Positions 18,378-26,664 of a stretch of DNA of 52,119 nucleotides are shown in pieces. The notes below the pieces were generated by a model. The model worked only from the letters and a program-made list of their open reading frames with translations, was not told the origin of the DNA and made no database searches. The stretch's first letter is position 1; each line of letters starts with the position of its first letter. The position numbers and the translations under genes were made by a program. The DNA comes from Bacteroidota bacterium (GTDB taxonomy: Bacteria > Bacteroidota > Bacteroidia > Bacteroidales > FEN-979). The stretch is taken from the NCBI GenBank assembly GCA_026391775.1, contig JAPLDK010000063.1:1-52119 (forward strand), in the 5' to 3' direction.

Positions 18378-19646
18378 TTATAGGACATCACAGAAGTTAA
18401 ACCTTTTCATAAAAAGTTCATAGTTTCCGATCGGTGGACAAAAAAGCTGATACAGGCAATCCCCACAAGGCTTCACTTTCAATCTTGTCAGCCCCCAGCT
18501 CTTGCCATTATACAGTTCATTTCGCACCAGATCCGAGATGCTTTCTTTATTTATATTTCCTAATGGATCATGGTTGAGGTTTGCATAGGCTTCACCGCCG
18601 GTTTTAATAAAAATTTTCCCATACAGATGTTCGTTTATCAATGACCTTGAATAGATTTGTTTCTGGTTTGGTTTCAGAGCCAGGATATCGTTCCTTGCAA
18701 GAAAAACATTTTCTTTAAAGAAGTCGGCATTCCTGCCATTAAAGTATGGAAAAAAGAATACTTTTTCCTTCCCGTTTCCCTGCAAAAGTTCTGTTATAAC
18801 CTGATATTCCTCCATAGACCGTATCAGGAAATTAAGGTCAATCCGGTTTTGTTTTTTTATATATTCCGGGTTTATACGGATTTCCTTCAAAGCAGAAGGC
18901 CCGTCGGGAAAGGTAATATAAATTGAAGTCCGGCTGTTGCCGACCTTAAGAAGCCGGGAAACAATATCCTGGTCATAGCAGGGGAGGGGGAGATGAAAGT
19001 TTACCCTTGACTGAAGTTTGTGAATCCGCTTGAGAACAAAGTTGATTTCCGAGTATGCTGTCAAATCTGAGCCGCTAAGATCTATTCCCATCCCGCTCAC
19101 ACCTGCAAATTGAGAACAAGTTTTAACTACAGTTTCAAATGGCATCTCGCTGTATCCCTGTGAATTAAAGACTGGGCAGACAAACTGGCTGGCCGCAAAC
19201 CGGTAATCCGTACATACTTTATTATTATTCTGATTCAGGAAAAAGTAGATGGTACGCAGGTAGTCATCCGCAGAAAAAGAAGGAAAATCCTTTGCGGGAG
19301 GATAGTTTTTAATAATAGCTTTTGGCCTTATGACGGAGGGTTTATGCTGATCTGCCAGGGATATCAGGTCACCGCAGAAGTTCTCCCTCAGATCGGATAT
19401 CAGCGATGATATTTCAGGTCTTGCTGATACCCGATCAATTTCAGCAAGAAACCCTCCTCCTGCATCCTCAGTTTTCCTGATAATTTCAACTATTGATGGA
19501 GAGTCTCGGTATTCCAGTATCTTACCATTAAGTGAGTTATAAATCAGTACATCATTACCGGCCATAACTGAAAACGTATATGGTTCCAGGTAAAGAAAGC
19601 GGGTATCTTTATTTGGCAAGGAATGCTTCATCCCTGATTCGTGCAA
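18378..19646 (-). CDS. pseudo-radical-SAM partner protein (GG-Bacteroidales type)
   Basis: 422 residues. It lacks a CxxxCxxC cluster motif, yet its C-terminus has a SPASM-like cysteine block ('CGDCLYQLFCPPIGNYEL') and the middle has TIM-barrel-like strands ('GMGIDLSG', 'VNFHLPL', 'TSIYITF'). This fits the family I recall as 'pseudo-rSAM protein, GG-Bacteroidales system' (TIGR04150), which accompanies a true maturase. The N-terminus ('YLEPYTFSVMAGNDVLIYNSLNG') may act as a peptide-binding module. It overlaps the maturase gene by 38 bp from this start, or 23 bp from an internal ATG at 19631. It is probably a non-catalytic partner that binds or positions the precursor. Confidence 0.85.
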   Translation of the reverse strand: MHESGMKHSLPNKDTRFLYLEPYTFSVMAGNDVLIYNSLNGKILEYRDSPSIVEIIRKTEDAGGGFLAEIDRVSARPEISSLISDLRENFCGDLISLADQHKPSVIRPKAIIKNYPPAKDFPSFSADDYLRTIYFFLNQNNNKVCTDYRFAASQFVCPVFNSQGYSEMPFETVVKTCSQFAGVSGMGIDLSGSDLTAYSEINFVLKRIHKLQSRVNFHLPLPCYDQDIVSRLLKVGNSRTSIYITFPDGPSALKEIRINPEYIKKQNRIDLNFLIRSMEEYQVITELLQGNGKEKVFFFPYFNGRNADFFKENVFLARNDILALKPNQKQIYSRSLINEHLYGKIFIKTGGEAYANLNHDPLGNINKESISDLVRNELYNGKSWGLTRLKVKPCGDCLYQLFCPPIGNYELFMKRFNFCDVL

Positions 19647-21126
19647 ACAGCTGTTGATCTTCTTCTAAGTAGTTAAATATCTGTGTGATGTGTGATGAAA
19701 ATCTTTGTTTGTTCATAAAAAACTCACATCTAGGAATGCCAGTTTCAACTGCAGTATTGAAAATGCATTCTTTGCAATTATCTGAAAGATAGCATTGTTT
19801 ACAGAGCTTTTTAATCTTATTAAAGTAGGTGTTGTAGGTCCCGGTTATTTTATCAGGGTTAATTTCAACTTTCAAACCCCTTACCGCGCCCAGCTCGAAG
19901 ATTCTGCTGATATGTTCACAAGGGTAAATCCCTCCGTCGGCACTCATATATATCCTCAGGTCAAAGGGTGAGCAGGTAGCAGTTGGCAGGTACTTTTTAT
20001 TGTCGCGGGACTCTTTTTGGGGGTTCAGGAGCTGCCTTGGCTTCCGGAACACAAAACTCCCAAAGCGTTCAAAAACCTCGGCAGTTTCCGAGACCATAGG
20101 ATGTTTTGTGAACAGTTCATGAATATAACAATTATTCTCTGAGGCAGGGAACCGGTTCTTTATAAATGTCTTATTAAATTCCTCCCTGAATTCATCAACA
20201 ACTCCTGTAGTTGTAATGCTAGACATTATTGGCGTCTTCCCGTATTTGGCGGAAAAGTGCTCGTAGATTGACTTAAGTGAGTTCCGGCTATGTCTAACTG
20301 TCAGGAATGTAATACGTTGGTTAAAAAAGGATGGATATTTTTCCCTGACCATATCGATATTCCTGCTTACAAGTTCAAATGATGGTTTCCTGTTGGTTTT
20401 TAACACCCTGAATGAATTTGCAAGTTCATCCCCGTCAAGGCTGATTGCCAGTTCAAAATTGTTTTCAACCAGGTAATTTATATATTTCTTTAGCAGCAAT
20501 CCATTGGTTGTCATGGAGTATTTAACTTTTAAAATACTGCTTTTGTGCTTTTTTACATGATTCACGACCTGTTCTATAAAGCTGAAATTTTTTAAGGGTT
20601 CTCCACCGTAAAAGCTCACGGTCAGCTCCTGGTCGGGATTAAGCCGATGCTTGCCAAGAATGAGATCCAGTAACTTAAAGGCATCAGCTGTGTCGATATT
20701 CTTTCGTTCTCTGTTTTTATTAAAATAGAACTTGCTGTAAGTGCAATATACACAATCGAGATTGCAATCTTCAGTCGTTTCAAAAATGATCTGTTTGGTT
20801 TGGGCAAGGTTCTGTTCGATCCTATTAGGAGGAATGATCCCATCGCGGTTTTTCAGGGCACCGGGTTTAAAAAAACCATGTTTCTTCAGGAACCGGTACT
20901 TTCTCAGGTAAAAATGAAATTCGTCGTTTTTAACTTTGCCAAGGCCAGGAACTTTAATGGGTCGTTTATCGGAGGCCTTTTCTAAAATGTCTTTCCACTG
21001 CTCATCATTTTTCGCTAAGCGGATAAAATAATTTAACAGGGGATGTGATAAAAGAAATTGCTTATTGTGACAACTGTAAAAATAATGGTGACCTGATGAA
21101 GTGGTGAAGGGGATAGCCGCTTTCAT
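19609..21126 (-). CDS. radical SAM/SPASM peptide maturase (GG-Bacteroidales type)
   Basis: 505 residues. A leader-binding-like N-terminal part (about 1-105) precedes the radical SAM core. The cluster motif is 'CNLDCVYC' (Cys121, 125, 128), followed by 'YGGEP' (about 173-177) and the barrel strand 'ELAISLDG'. A SPASM domain with seven cysteines follows (about 385, 403, 442, 445, 451, 454, 467) for auxiliary Fe-S clusters. This is the layout of RiPP maturases that install thioether or carbon-carbon crosslinks; I recall the matching model as TIGR04148. The substrate should be the four-cysteine precursor encoded 86 bp upstream. The bond type cannot be read from sequence. Confidence 0.93.
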   Translation of the reverse strand: MKAAIPFTTSSGHHYFYSCHNKQFLLSHPLLNYFIRLAKNDEQWKDILEKASDKRPIKVPGLGKVKNDEFHFYLRKYRFLKKHGFFKPGALKNRDGIIPPNRIEQNLAQTKQIIFETTEDCNLDCVYCTYSKFYFNKNRERKNIDTADAFKLLDLILGKHRLNPDQELTVSFYGGEPLKNFSFIEQVVNHVKKHKSSILKVKYSMTTNGLLLKKYINYLVENNFELAISLDGDELANSFRVLKTNRKPSFELVSRNIDMVREKYPSFFNQRITFLTVRHSRNSLKSIYEHFSAKYGKTPIMSSITTTGVVDEFREEFNKTFIKNRFPASENNCYIHELFTKHPMVSETAEVFERFGSFVFRKPRQLLNPQKESRDNKKYLPTATCSPFDLRIYMSADGGIYPCEHISRIFELGAVRGLKVEINPDKITGTYNTYFNKIKKLCKQCYLSDNCKECIFNTAVETGIPRCEFFMNKQRFSSHITQIFNYLEEDQQLFARIRDEAFLAK

Positions 21127-21212
21127 AATACTTTAATGCAGGGCAAAAATAGTTTTACCGACCCTGCAAATATACTTTTTTTACAGGCCGTATCCTGGAA
21201 AGAAACCGGGGA

Positions 21213-21422
21213 TTAATCTTTGCCGGTCTTATTTCTTGTTGAATTGTAATTGGGGCCATCGGGGCATAAGCAAACTTCACCCGTGGGACCTTGGCTATAA
21301 ACAGCAGCTGCAGGGGTATTAGTTCCGCAGATGCATTTTACATCGGTGCCACCGCGTACATTAGAAAGGTTACTTTTCTTGATTTCTGCGTTGTAAAGGT
21401 TGATGAGGTTGAAAGCTTTCAT
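21213..21422 (-). CDS. double-glycine precursor peptide with four cysteines
   Basis: 69 residues. The leader (about 1-25) ends 'SNLSNVRGG' and matches the double-glycine leaders of the 'natural product precursor, GG-Bacteroidales' type (TIGR04149 as I recall it). Cleavage after Gly25 would release a 44-residue core with two C-x-C pairs: 'VKCICGT' (Cys30, 32) and 'VCLCPDG' (Cys51, 53). The 18 residues between the pairs are rich in Ala, Pro, Gly and Thr. The core ends in a basic, Asn-rich tail. It is first in the operon, directly behind a consensus sigma-54 promoter, and is followed by maturase, partner and exporter genes. The four cysteines are the obvious sites for modification. Confidence 0.9.
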   Translation of the reverse strand: MKAFNLINLYNAEIKKSNLSNVRGGTDVKCICGTNTPAAAVYSQGPTGEVCLCPDGPNYNSTRNKTGKD

Positions 21423-21469
21423 ATGTTTGTTTTTTTAGGATATTTCTTTGTTTCTCTTGCATACACAAG

Positions 21470-21485
21470 AGCAAATATTGTGCCA
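21470..21485 (-). promoter_or_regulatory. sigma-54 promoter of the precursor peptide operon
   Basis: On the minus strand the element reads TGGCACAATATTTGCT, a full match to TGGCACRNNNNTTGCW (-24 GG, -12 GC, correct spacing). The predicted start near 21460 gives a leader of about 38 nt before the ATG at 21422. I saw no other full match with correct spacing in the window. Confidence 0.88.
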
Positions 21486-21538
21486 ATATTATAAGAACAT
21501 GTAAATCAACGATATAACAATTTTCAGCATAAAATAAG

Positions 21539-21597
21539 TGTAAAAAAAATTTACATGAGTGTCAAATTTTTTTACACCCGTGTAAAAAAATTTGACA
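21539..21597. promoter_or_regulatory. three 17-bp palindromic activator sites, 21-bp pitch (array 2)
   Basis: Copies start at 21539 (TGTAAAAAAAATTTACA), 21560 (TGTCAAATTTTTTTACA) and 21581 (TGTAAAAAAATTTGACA). The pitch is exactly 21 bp, as in array 1. The array begins 54 bp beyond the sigma-54 element, so it spans about -79 to -137 from the predicted start, a usual range for enhancer-type activator sites. The third copy is close to a perfect inverted repeat of the second. Confidence 0.85.
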
Positions 21598-21671
21598 CTT
21601 TTTACTTTTAAAAGAACTGTTTTAAGGATCCCTGGATTAATGTAGGCTATGTTTTGTTCTTCAGGCTCATT

Positions 21672-23741
21672 TCATGAACGGAAGAGACGGATAAGCAGGA
21701 TTTCAGTGGCCAGAAATAAAAGAGCCAGTACTACAAACCATTTCCACAAAGGGAATCCCATGTTTAATTGTTCGATCTGTTTTGAAAAAGGAAGGCCGGA
21801 TGGTTTGAGAACAATGAAATTCTTAAGATTATATTTCCTGATATTAGCTTCTATCTCTTTGGTATTAAAGCAGTTGATGTCGGATTCCTTCCGGTCATAA
21901 TTGAAAGCAAGAGAGGCAATTTCTTTATTTCCCCGGTAAACCTGATACCATCCAGCATCGCTGATCTGGCCATGAATATAGGCCTGAACCTGCTGGCCGG
22001 AGGTTTTCAGTTCAGGAATAAATTCAAAAGAGGTGTTCCATTTTTTAATTTTAACCATATTCTTTTCGCTTGTCGAATCGGATGGAAGGTCGAAGGGATC
22101 ATTTCTGCCTATAATATAAAAAAGTGACGACTGGGTTTCGCTAAGAAAGGCCATCCGGAACATGACAGGCACAAACAGAAGGTGCTGCTGGAAATTTGTG
22201 AATGAGGGATCAAGAGGGGAGGCACACAAGTATAATTTCCCCCTTCCGACACTGGTACTGGTTAAAAACGGAAGTCCGTTCTGAAGCCTCATGAGAACAA
22301 TAGCCGGGTTTGCAGATCCCCTGGCGAGAGAAAAGTATTTCAGTACAATGGGTAGATCAACATTATCGGGCAGCCGGATTTTCCCATTTGCATCCTTCTC
22401 AAAGACGTCTGTATATATTTCATTTTCAAGGTCAAGGGAACTTACTCTTTGTTTTACGGTATCGGGATTACCCAGAGTGGAGGTGCCAATTGAGGAAAAG
22501 AATGTGTTATATTTTTCATTAACAGAATGTTCAGCAGGGAAAATACAAACAGAGCCTCCCCGTTCAAGGAAAAATTTCAGTTCATTGGCCAGGCCTGATG
22601 CAAGTTCGTCCATGCCGGAAATCAGAATCAGGTTTTGTTGATTGAATGAACCATAATCCACCTGGTTTGCCGGATAAGTCCGATAATTAAAAATGGAATC
22701 GGAAGTGAATAAAGATTGCAGATAAAGGTTTGGTGTCTTGCCGTGAATGCTGAGAACTTTTATTTCATCAGCAATGCTGTAAGAAAAGTAGAACATATCG
22801 TCATAGACAATGGGATAATCTGTAACCTCCAGTCTTCCAAGCTGGAATCCACTTTTTTCCTCGTTATAGGGAAGGGATATGTCGACTGATTGCGATGGTT
22901 CAATATCAAAACTTGTTACTGATTTCTGAATGTTATTCAGTATCAGGCGGAGGGGTATTTTTTCGAGCTTATCACCACCACAATTCCTTATTCTCACAAC
23001 AAGTTTAACAGCCTGTCCGGGCCTGTGAACCGGGGTGGTAAACCAGATTGAATCAACGTAAAGGTTGTTTTGCTTTAAGGATTCAACAGGAACAATGATA
23101 AAATATGCTGAGGAATCCTGTTTGAGATTTTCAAAACCGGCAGTACTCTTTTGAAAATCGGATATAAGATAGGAGGTATGCAAACCTTCTTTCTGTCTGG
23201 TGAAAATATCATTTTGCCGGCGAATGACTTCGTTGAGGCTTACGGAAGCATGTGTGATCTTTATTTCTCTAAGCATACCGAGGAATTCTTCACGGCTGAC
23301 AAACTGCGTGTGTTTTCCCTCAAAGTCATTGGTTATCAGTTGGAAGATATCGGATGATTTATATGCAGATACGATTTCCGAAGCTCTTTTTTTTGCTATG
23401 TCGAGAAGCCTGCCCTGGATTCCGTTTGCTTCCATGGAGTATGAATTATCGACATATATACTTACGGCCTGATGACCTGACTTCCGGCCGATATGCAAGG
23501 GTGATGGAATAAATGGCTGTGAGAAGGCGAGTACAAGCGACGCAACTGCAAGTAACCTGGCAGCCAGGATTAAAAGTTGCTTTACTCTTGATCGTTTCCT
23601 GGTTTCCAACTGGATTTGTGAAAGGAAACGGACATTGGTAAAATACTCTTTCTTATAGCGGCGCAGGTTGAACAAGTGGATCAGTACCGGGATAACGAGT
23701 GAACTGAAACCGTACAAAAAAGTGGGGTTTAGAAACTCCAT
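21672..23741 (-). CDS. BatA-N/vWA-domain membrane protein
   Basis: 689 residues. The N-terminus is the BatA-N domain ('FLNPTFLYGFSSLVIPVLIHLFNLRR') with transmembrane segments at about 8-25 and 55-75. A von Willebrand A-like domain with the metal-site start 'VSIYVDNSYSMEANG' (DxSxS) follows. Then come a long beta-rich periplasmic part and a C-terminal helix ('WFVVLALLFLATEILLI'). Bat proteins usually sit in MoxR-Bat clusters. Here the DUF58 protein is at 34637 and no MoxR gene is present, so the module looks scattered. A TACTTTTG -7-like element lies at 23761-23768 on this strand. Confidence 0.88.
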   Translation of the reverse strand: MEFLNPTFLYGFSSLVIPVLIHLFNLRRYKKEYFTNVRFLSQIQLETRKRSRVKQLLILAARLLAVASLVLAFSQPFIPSPLHIGRKSGHQAVSIYVDNSYSMEANGIQGRLLDIAKKRASEIVSAYKSSDIFQLITNDFEGKHTQFVSREEFLGMLREIKITHASVSLNEVIRRQNDIFTRQKEGLHTSYLISDFQKSTAGFENLKQDSSAYFIIVPVESLKQNNLYVDSIWFTTPVHRPGQAVKLVVRIRNCGGDKLEKIPLRLILNNIQKSVTSFDIEPSQSVDISLPYNEEKSGFQLGRLEVTDYPIVYDDMFYFSYSIADEIKVLSIHGKTPNLYLQSLFTSDSIFNYRTYPANQVDYGSFNQQNLILISGMDELASGLANELKFFLERGGSVCIFPAEHSVNEKYNTFFSSIGTSTLGNPDTVKQRVSSLDLENEIYTDVFEKDANGKIRLPDNVDLPIVLKYFSLARGSANPAIVLMRLQNGLPFLTSTSVGRGKLYLCASPLDPSFTNFQQHLLFVPVMFRMAFLSETQSSLFYIIGRNDPFDLPSDSTSEKNMVKIKKWNTSFEFIPELKTSGQQVQAYIHGQISDAGWYQVYRGNKEIASLAFNYDRKESDINCFNTKEIEANIRKYNLKNFIVLKPSGLPFSKQIEQLNMGFPLWKWFVVLALLFLATEILLIRLFRS

Positions 23742-23789
23742 CAGAAATATTTTATGAAGGCAAAAGTACTAAAAAGGAGAAGAGGTATA

Positions 23790-23829
23790 AAAAAAAGGCC
23801 GTCAAGCCTGGAGCTGATAGCCTTTTTTT
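23790..23829 (-). terminator. rho-independent terminator after gdhA
   Basis: On the minus strand AAAAAAAGGC and GCCTTTTTTT form an inverted repeat around a 20-nt loop that itself can pair AGC with GCT. The T-tract follows directly. It lies 15 bp beyond the gdhA stop and before the promoter of the BatA-like gene. Confidence 0.65.
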
Positions 23830-23844
23830 GTAATAGCTTGATAT

Positions 23845-25182
23845 TTAGATAATTCCCTGGTCGATCATGGCATTGGCCACTTTCAGAAATCCAGCTACGT
23901 TTGCACCTTTAACGTAGTTTACATAACCGTCTTTCCCTTTTCCGTGTTTCACGCACTGATCGTGAATGCTGCACATAATATGATGAAGCCTTTCGTCGAC
24001 TTCTTTCAGAGGCCAGCTGAGTTTCATTGAGTTCTGGGACATCTCAAGGCCCGATGTGGCGACACCGCCAGCGTTAACTGCTTTACCGGGTGCAAAAAGA
24101 ATTTTATTTTCCAGGAAAACTTCAATTGCTTCGGGTGTGGAAGGCATATTTGCACCTTCGGCTACGCACTGTACGCCATTGGTTACGAGAGTGCGTGCGT
24201 CTTCTTTACCAAGCTCATTCTGGGTGGCGCAGGGGAGAGCAATATCGCACTTCACTTCCCATGGGCGTTTACCCTGATGGAACTGTGCACCCGGGAATTC
24301 ATATGAATATGGTTTTACAATGTCCTGGTTGGATGCGCGGAGTTCCAGGAGGTAATCGATCTTTTCACCTGAGATTCCATCCTGGTCATAGATATATCCG
24401 TCGGGACCGGAAATAGTCACCACTTTAGCACCCAGTTCGGTTGCTTTAAGTGCTGCGCCCCAGGCAACATTACCAAACCCTGAAATACAAACGGTTTTAC
24501 CTTTAAAGGTTTCACCTTTGGTAGCAAGCATTTCTTTTGCAAAATACACTGCACCGAAACCGGTTGCTTCCGGGCGGATGAGGCTGCCTCCCCAGTTCAG
24601 TCCTTTTCCAGTAAGAACGCCTGAATTTTCACGGGCAAGTTTCTTATACATTCCATAAAGGAATCCGATTTCGCGTCCACCAACACCGATATCGCCGGCA
24701 GGAACATCAGTTTCGGGGCCGATGAGTTTCCATAGTTCAAGCATAAAGCCCTGGCAGAACCTCATGATCTCTGCATTTGATTTTCCCTTTGGGTCAAAAT
24801 CGGATCCGCCTTTGGCACCGCCCATTGGCAGGGTTGTAAGACTGTTTTTGAAGATCTGCTCAAAACCAAGGAACTTCAAAATGCTAAGATTAACACTGGG
24901 GTGGAATCGTAATCCTCCCTTGTAAGGTCCTATTGCATTGTTGAACTGAATACGGTAACCCCGGTTCACGTGAACTTTACCACTGTCGTCTACCCAGCTG
25001 ACCTTGAACATCAGAACACGGTCGGGTTCGATGATCCTCTCGATGATGTTTGCTGATTCAAAATGCGGATTCTCGTTATAGACATCCTGAATGCTTTCCA
25101 GCACTTCACGCACAGCTTGCAGGAATTCAACTTCACCCGGATTTTTTTTCTCCAGGTCGCTCATGATTTTTTCTAAGTTCAT
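23845..25182 (-). CDS. gdhA: glutamate dehydrogenase (NADP-type, hexameric)
   Basis: 445 residues, the usual length of the hexameric class. It interconverts 2-oxoglutarate plus ammonium with glutamate. Signatures are 'YRIQFNNAIGPYKGGLRFHP', the catalytic-lysine segment 'PMGGAKGGSDFDPKGKS', 'DVPAGDIGVGGREIG' and the dinucleotide-binding 'ISGFGNVAWGAA'. NADP preference is inferred from similarity to the bacterial biosynthetic class. The gene stands alone, with its own promoter (25257-25288) and terminator (23790-23829). Confidence 0.97.
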   Translation of the reverse strand: MNLEKIMSDLEKKNPGEVEFLQAVREVLESIQDVYNENPHFESANIIERIIEPDRVLMFKVSWVDDSGKVHVNRGYRIQFNNAIGPYKGGLRFHPSVNLSILKFLGFEQIFKNSLTTLPMGGAKGGSDFDPKGKSNAEIMRFCQGFMLELWKLIGPETDVPAGDIGVGGREIGFLYGMYKKLARENSGVLTGKGLNWGGSLIRPEATGFGAVYFAKEMLATKGETFKGKTVCISGFGNVAWGAALKATELGAKVVTISGPDGYIYDQDGISGEKIDYLLELRASNQDIVKPYSYEFPGAQFHQGKRPWEVKCDIALPCATQNELGKEDARTLVTNGVQCVAEGANMPSTPEAIEVFLENKILFAPGKAVNAGGVATSGLEMSQNSMKLSWPLKEVDERLHHIMCSIHDQCVKHGKGKDGYVNYVKGANVAGFLKVANAMIDQGII

Positions 25183-25256
25183 TGTGATTCAGATTTAGAT
25201 TATTAATAAGTTGAAAGTTTTGCCAGATGAAAAGATTGTTAATAAAATAACAGCTG

Positions 25257-25288
25257 CAAAATTAAGGTGTTTTTCATGAACAACCAAA
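25257..25288 (-). promoter_or_regulatory. promoter of gdhA
   Basis: On the minus strand TTTG (25285-25288), a 20-bp spacer and TAATTTTG (25257-25264) match the Bacteroidota -33/-7 consensus. The start would lie near 25250, about 70 nt before the ATG. Confidence 0.5.
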
Positions 25289-25314
25289 CAAAACCATTGT
25301 TTTTCAGCATTGAA

Positions 25315-25980
25315 CTATTTTTTCGGAGGGTCAGGAACAACAGCGTTTATTGCATTGCCATTCCTGTATATAATACGTTGGGTGATCTTTCCGTCTGCTG
25401 AGTAAAAGATCTCTTCCCCGTCCTTGATATTGTTGGCGTAATGAGTGAGTTGCCTGGTCTGACCACTGGAATAATATACCCTTTGGGTTCCATTGCCGGC
25501 AGTAAATTCACCCTGACCTGTCACTTTTCCGAATTCATCATAGTACAACCAAATGCCTTCATGCAACCCATTTTTAAAATGCCCGTCAACCTTTAATATC
25601 CTGTTAGGGTACCATTCCTGGAATATGCCTTCCGGTTTGCCGTTTATATAATACATTTCCTGAAGCGGGTGGGCAAATCTGTCCCAGGTCCTTGCAACCC
25701 CGTTCAAAACCCCCTCCTTGTATGTTTGAAGTTCTTTACGGTATCCCGACTGGTAATAGCGGAGCAGGGCGCCATCAAGCTCATTGTCTCTGTAAGTACA
25801 TGACATCATGGGGGTTCCGGTCTCATAATAGTACACGGCCTTGCCCTGGTACTTCCCGTTTTGTGTTATGATTTCCGATTTAACCGTGCCTGAAGGGTAG
25901 TATTCTTTTTCAGTATGGCTACATGCAGTGAATAAAATTGCAGTAAAGCAAAGAAGTAATGGAAGAGTTGTAGCTTTCAT
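25315..25980 (-). CDS. MORN-repeat lipoprotein (YwqK-like)
   Basis: 221 residues with a lipoprotein signal peptide (lipobox 'LFTAC', Cys at about 20). It is followed by about seven MORN-type repeats of the 'YYxSGxxxxxxxYxxGxxxGxxxxY' kind ('YYPSGTVKSE', 'YYYETGTPMM', 'YYQSGYRKEL', 'EWYPNRILKV', 'YYSSGQTRQL'). It resembles YwqK-family proteins, some of which are named antitoxins of polymorphic toxins. No toxin gene lies nearby, so that label should not be carried over. It starts 24 bp after marC. Confidence 0.88.
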   Translation of the reverse strand: MKATTLPLLLCFTAILFTACSHTEKEYYPSGTVKSEIITQNGKYQGKAVYYYETGTPMMSCTYRDNELDGALLRYYQSGYRKELQTYKEGVLNGVARTWDRFAHPLQEMYYINGKPEGIFQEWYPNRILKVDGHFKNGLHEGIWLYYDEFGKVTGQGEFTAGNGTQRVYYSSGQTRQLTHYANNIKDGEEIFYSADGKITQRIIYRNGNAINAVVPDPPKK

Positions 25981-26004
25981 CAGAAAAAGGAATATATTTT
26001 TGGA

Positions 26005-26664
26005 TCAGATATCTATTGAAGTATACAGTTTGACCGCTCCTATGATTCCCATAATGAGCATCTGGATTGCGATCACAGTCAGGATCAGCCCCATAACCCT
26101 CGTAATTATCTTTATTAATCCCTCGCCAAGTACGCCGGCAATCTTTTTGGCTGAGAGGAATAGTAAAAAAGTAAGAAAACAAATGACTGCAAATAATACG
26201 ATTACAACGATGACATTTGTGAGGGATTTGTTTGAACCCACGAAGTTCATGGCTGTTGCAATGGTTCCGGGACCTGCCAGAAGCGGCATCCCCAGCGGAG
26301 TTACGGCGATGTTTGAAAGAGCCCGTTTGAGTTCCTCTGCATTCATCTCTTTCTGCACCTTGATCTTTGACTCTTCACCGTTCAGCATATGATATCCGAT
26401 AAAAAAGACAATGATCCCCCCTGCGATTTGGAATGCAGGAATAGTTATACCAAAAATCCGGAATATCAGATGACCGAAAATACAGAATGAAGCTATGATT
26501 ATAAAGGCTGAAAGGGATGCCCTGAATGCCATCCACCGGGCCGTTTTATCGTCAAGATCTTCAACCATGCCGATAAAGATCGGCAATATCCCAAATGGGT
26601 TTAACATGGCAAGAAAACCGATAAAAACAGTAATATAATGGAGCAGATCGGAATGCAGTTTCAT
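26005..26664 (-). CDS. MarC-family integral membrane protein
   Basis: 219 residues with six predicted membrane helices and MarC-family landmarks: 'FLAMLNPFGILPIF' near the N-terminus, 'GHLIFRIFGITIPAFQIAGG', and 'AVTPLGMPLLAGPGTIAT' in the middle. The molecular role of the family is unresolved. Despite the name, a multiple-antibiotic-resistance function is not supported. The start overlaps the stop of the upstream amidotransferase gene in an ATGA (26661-26664). Confidence 0.93.
   Translation of the reverse strand: MKLHSDLLHYITVFIGFLAMLNPFGILPIFIGMVEDLDDKTARWMAFRASLSAFIIIASFCIFGHLIFRIFGITIPAFQIAGGIIVFFIGYHMLNGEESKIKVQKEMNAEELKRALSNIAVTPLGMPLLAGPGTIATAMNFVGSNKSLTNVIVVIVLFAVICFLTFLLFLSAKKIAGVLGEGLIKIITRVMGLILTVIAIQMLIMGIIGAVKLYTSIDI

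Noticed and set aside
25315-25980. Reading the MORN-repeat protein as the antitoxin of a toxin-antitoxin pair
   Set aside because: There is no toxin-like gene beside it. The protein is a lipoprotein, and the antitoxin name is a loose family label.
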